A stretch of 10,384 bases of DNA from Desulfovibrio sp. UBA4079 (GTDB taxonomy: Bacteria; Desulfobacterota; Desulfovibrionia; Desulfovibrionales; Desulfovibrionaceae). Shown here piece after piece: positions 6,217 through 10,384 of the stretch. The notes under the pieces were generated by a model. It saw only the letters and a program-made list of their open reading frames with translations. It had not been told where the DNA came from and searched no databases. Location of the stretch: assembly GCA_002382645.1 (NCBI GenBank), contig DFYP01000207.1:59740-70123 (forward strand). The letters are read 5' to 3'. Positions within the stretch are counted from its first letter, which is position 1; each line of letters opens with the position of its first letter. A program made the position numbers and the translations under genes.

Positions 6217-6246
6217 GGGGGGCGCCGGCAATCGTCGGCGCCCCCC
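6217..6246 (+). terminator. Strong GC-rich hairpin after the transporter operon
   Basis: GGGGGGCGCCG pairs perfectly with CGGCGCCCCCC (11 bp, 8-base loop), 52 bases after the small gene's stop. AAAACG follows, so the T tract of a standard intrinsic terminator is missing. It may end transcription, protect the 3' end of the transporter mRNA, or only partly block read-through into the ATPase gene. Confidence 0.5.
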
Positions 6247-6301
6247 AAAACGTTCCGCCTCCCTGCTGGACGGCCCCCGTCATCCCGGCTATTTTCCAGA
6301 C

Positions 6302-8995
<2,694 letters not shown>

Positions 8996-9019
8996 CGGGC
9001 CGCGCGCTTTCGGCCGGAT

Positions 9020-10006
9020 TCAGGCCACGCGCAGCTTGGGGCAGGAGCGGCAGACCAAGGGCCTGTCCCCGGAGCCGAAGGACTTGCGAAAGGCCTTGTA
9101 TTCCTTGGAGACCCAGATATCGGACAGGGTTTTTTCGCGCACGGAACCGAACACCAGCGCCTCTGCCGACGCGGCCGCGCCACGGTTGGCGGCCAGGCTC
9201 GCGCTGACGCAGGGGTGCACGGCCCCATCCACGGCCACCACCAGGGCCCGGTCCACGTTCTCGCTGCAAAATTCCGCTGACCCGGCCTGTTCCCGGGGCA
9301 GGAGCCAGCTCAGGGCCAGGCCCTGGGCAGCGGCCTCCTGGGCCGTCTTCCGGAGGTTGTCCTCGGCCTCCAGGACCTGGGCGGGAGTCAGGACCTCGCC
9401 GGCCAGTTCCTCGGAGCAGACGTAGTCCAGGCTGCTCACCACCACCTGCCCCACGCCGGTCCCGGCCAGCAGACCCGGCAGCCGCCGCAGGCCGGGCAGC
9501 CCGGAGCGCAGGAGCATGAAGGCCACGTGCAGGGCCGGGGTGGCCGAGCCCAGGCGCTGTTTGGCCTGGTCCACGCGCCGCAGCGCCGCCAGGGTGGCCT
9601 CCAGGCCCGCCCCGGCCCGAGCGCGGTCGTGGTCCTCGCCGGTTCCGGCCAGGGAAACGGCCAGCATGTCCAGGCCCGAGGCCGCCAGGCGGGCGGCCGT
9701 ATCCTCGTCGATGAGCAGGCCGTTGCTCGTGGTCCCGGCCCAGACCCCGGCGCGCTTGACCGCCGCCAGCATGTCGAAGAAGCGCGGATGGAGCAGGGGC
9801 TCGCCCCAGCCTTGGAGATGGACCATGCTGGTCCGGCGGAACTCCGGCACGAGCCGCTGGAACGTGTCCCAGTCCATGTCCCGGGAGCGCCAGGACTCGC
9901 GGTACACCGTGCGCGGGCAATAGCCGCAGGCCGCGTTGCAGCGGCTGGTCACCTCCAGCTGGAGCCAGTCCCAGCGGGGTCCGAAAAAAAGCGGCAGAGA
10001 GGGCAT
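9020..10006 (-). CDS. Radical SAM protein with SPASM/twitch-like C-terminus
   Basis: A 328-residue cytoplasmic enzyme. Cys23, Cys27 and Cys30 (SRCNAACGYC) form the CxxxCxxC motif for the [4Fe-4S] cluster that cleaves S-adenosylmethionine. HLQGWGEPLLHP (63-74) is the glycine-rich SAM-binding GGE-type motif, and a TTSNG strand end follows at 92-96. The C-terminal part has Cys247, Cys266 (DGAVHPC), then FGSVREKTLSDIWVS and CRSCP with Cys319 and Cys322, like a SPASM/twitch domain holding one auxiliary iron-sulfur cluster. Such enzymes modify peptides, proteins or small molecules; the substrate cannot be told. The ATG has GAGGAG about 8 bases upstream, and this overlaps the stop codon of the gene before it. 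Its own stop is only 24 bases from the stop of the oppositely running ATPase gene. Confidence 0.92.
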   Translation of the reverse strand: MPSLPLFFGPRWDWLQLEVTSRCNAACGYCPRTVYRESWRSRDMDWDTFQRLVPEFRRTSMVHLQGWGEPLLHPRFFDMLAAVKRAGVWAGTTSNGLLIDEDTAARLAASGLDMLAVSLAGTGEDHDRARAGAGLEATLAALRRVDQAKQRLGSATPALHVAFMLLRSGLPGLRRLPGLLAGTGVGQVVVSSLDYVCSEELAGEVLTPAQVLEAEDNLRKTAQEAAAQGLALSWLLPREQAGSAEFCSENVDRALVVAVDGAVHPCVSASLAANRGAAASAEALVFGSVREKTLSDIWVSKEYKAFRKSFGSGDRPLVCRSCPKLRVA

Positions 10007-10016
10007 GGCGTGCTCC

Positions 10017-10384
10017 TCAGGGCAGGGTGACGCTGGCCTCGGCGCGCAGCACTTCGGTCTGGCCCGAGGGGCCGGTGCGGTACAGCACGTATTCGCCGCG
10101 GTAGAGACCCGCGGGCCAGGGCCCCGAGCGCCGCTTGCCGAGATATTCCATGGCCTGGGCCAAGGTGCGGTCCATCTCCCGCTCGATCTGGGCCAGCACC
10201 GCGCCGTCCGGAGCCAGGAGCCGCATGGAGAAACGGTCCCCGGCCCGGGCCCCGAACAGGGCCACGGCAAAAATCAGGGCCTGGGGGTCCCCGCCGTGCG
10301 CGCCGAGCACCTCGCGGCGCAGGAACTCGTTCACCGAGCGCGAGGGCGCGGCCACGAACCCGGCGCGCAGCAAACCCGTGGCCC
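10017..10384 (-). CDS. Unassigned protein coupled to the radical SAM gene (5' end outside window)
   Basis: The reading frame is open to the right edge, and the last 121 residues or so are visible. The start shown in the window would be a TTG without support, so the true start is taken to lie outside. Visible features are an alternation of short hydrophobic strands and turns: FAVALFGARAGDRFSMRLL, APDGAV, then a helix MDRTLAQAMEYLGKRR, PWPAGLYRGEYVLYR and a final VLRAEASVTLP. This suggests a beta-sandwich domain. I do not recognise the family. Its TGA sits in the ribosome-binding site of the radical SAM gene (10-base gap), so translation is probably coupled. A substrate, carrier or unrelated operon partner role cannot be decided from this fragment. 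Confidence 0.7.
   Translation of the reverse strand, partial: ATGLLRAGFVAAPSRSVNEFLRREVLGAHGGDPQALIFAVALFGARAGDRFSMRLLAPDGAVLAQIEREMDRTLAQAMEYLGKRRSGPWPAGLYRGEYVLYRTGPSGQTEVLRAEASVTLP

Noticed and set aside
8998..9015. GGCCG/CGGCC hairpin between the convergent ATPase and radical SAM genes as a bidirectional terminator
   Set aside because: The stem is only 5 bp with an 8-base loop and no T tract on either side. It is not distinguishable from chance in this composition.

Overview
The window is very GC-rich, densely coded chromosomal DNA. It looks like a high-GC member of the Desulfovibrionaceae or a close relative. That is an inference from three things: base composition, a cytoplasmic PAS/GHKL kinase with a Cys-rich sensor, and a YeiH-type putative sulfate exporter beside redox and radical-SAM genes. 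No rRNA, tRNA, CRISPR array, insertion sequence or phage gene was seen, so this reads as ordinary core or accessory chromosome rather than a mobile island.

Layout. Positions 1-1538 (minus strand) hold a two-gene unit: a soluble PAS histidine kinase, then a small Rossmann-like (SLOG-like) protein that runs off the left edge. A 181-base divergent spacer separates it from a plus-strand block. This block begins with a 663-residue fusion (1720-3711) of an Old Yellow Enzyme barrel, a four-cysteine iron-sulfur motif and two universal-stress-protein-like domains. It is followed 22 bases later by a SRPBCC lipid-binding-fold protein (3734-4198). A 305-base intergenic region then carries a good sigma70-type promoter and a roughly 210-base structured leader. 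The leader precedes a YeiH-family transporter (4504-5943) and a 61-residue single-span membrane protein (5979-6164). An 11-bp GC-rich hairpin follows.

The next plus-strand gene (6302-8995) is a P2-type ATPase that keeps all the calcium-ligand side chains of both SERCA sites. It converges, with only 24 bases between stop codons, on a minus-strand pair entering from the right edge: an unassigned protein (partial) translationally coupled to a radical SAM enzyme with a C-terminal SPASM/twitch-like cysteine set.

How the genes may work together. The fusion enzyme and the SRPBCC protein are almost certainly one transcript. The transporter and its small partner are another. The kinase has no response regulator in view, so its output is unknown. 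The most notable points are the OYE-FeS-Usp-Usp architecture with altered active-site residues, the leader that could switch between exposing and hiding the transporter's ribosome-binding site, and the tiny membrane partner of the transporter.
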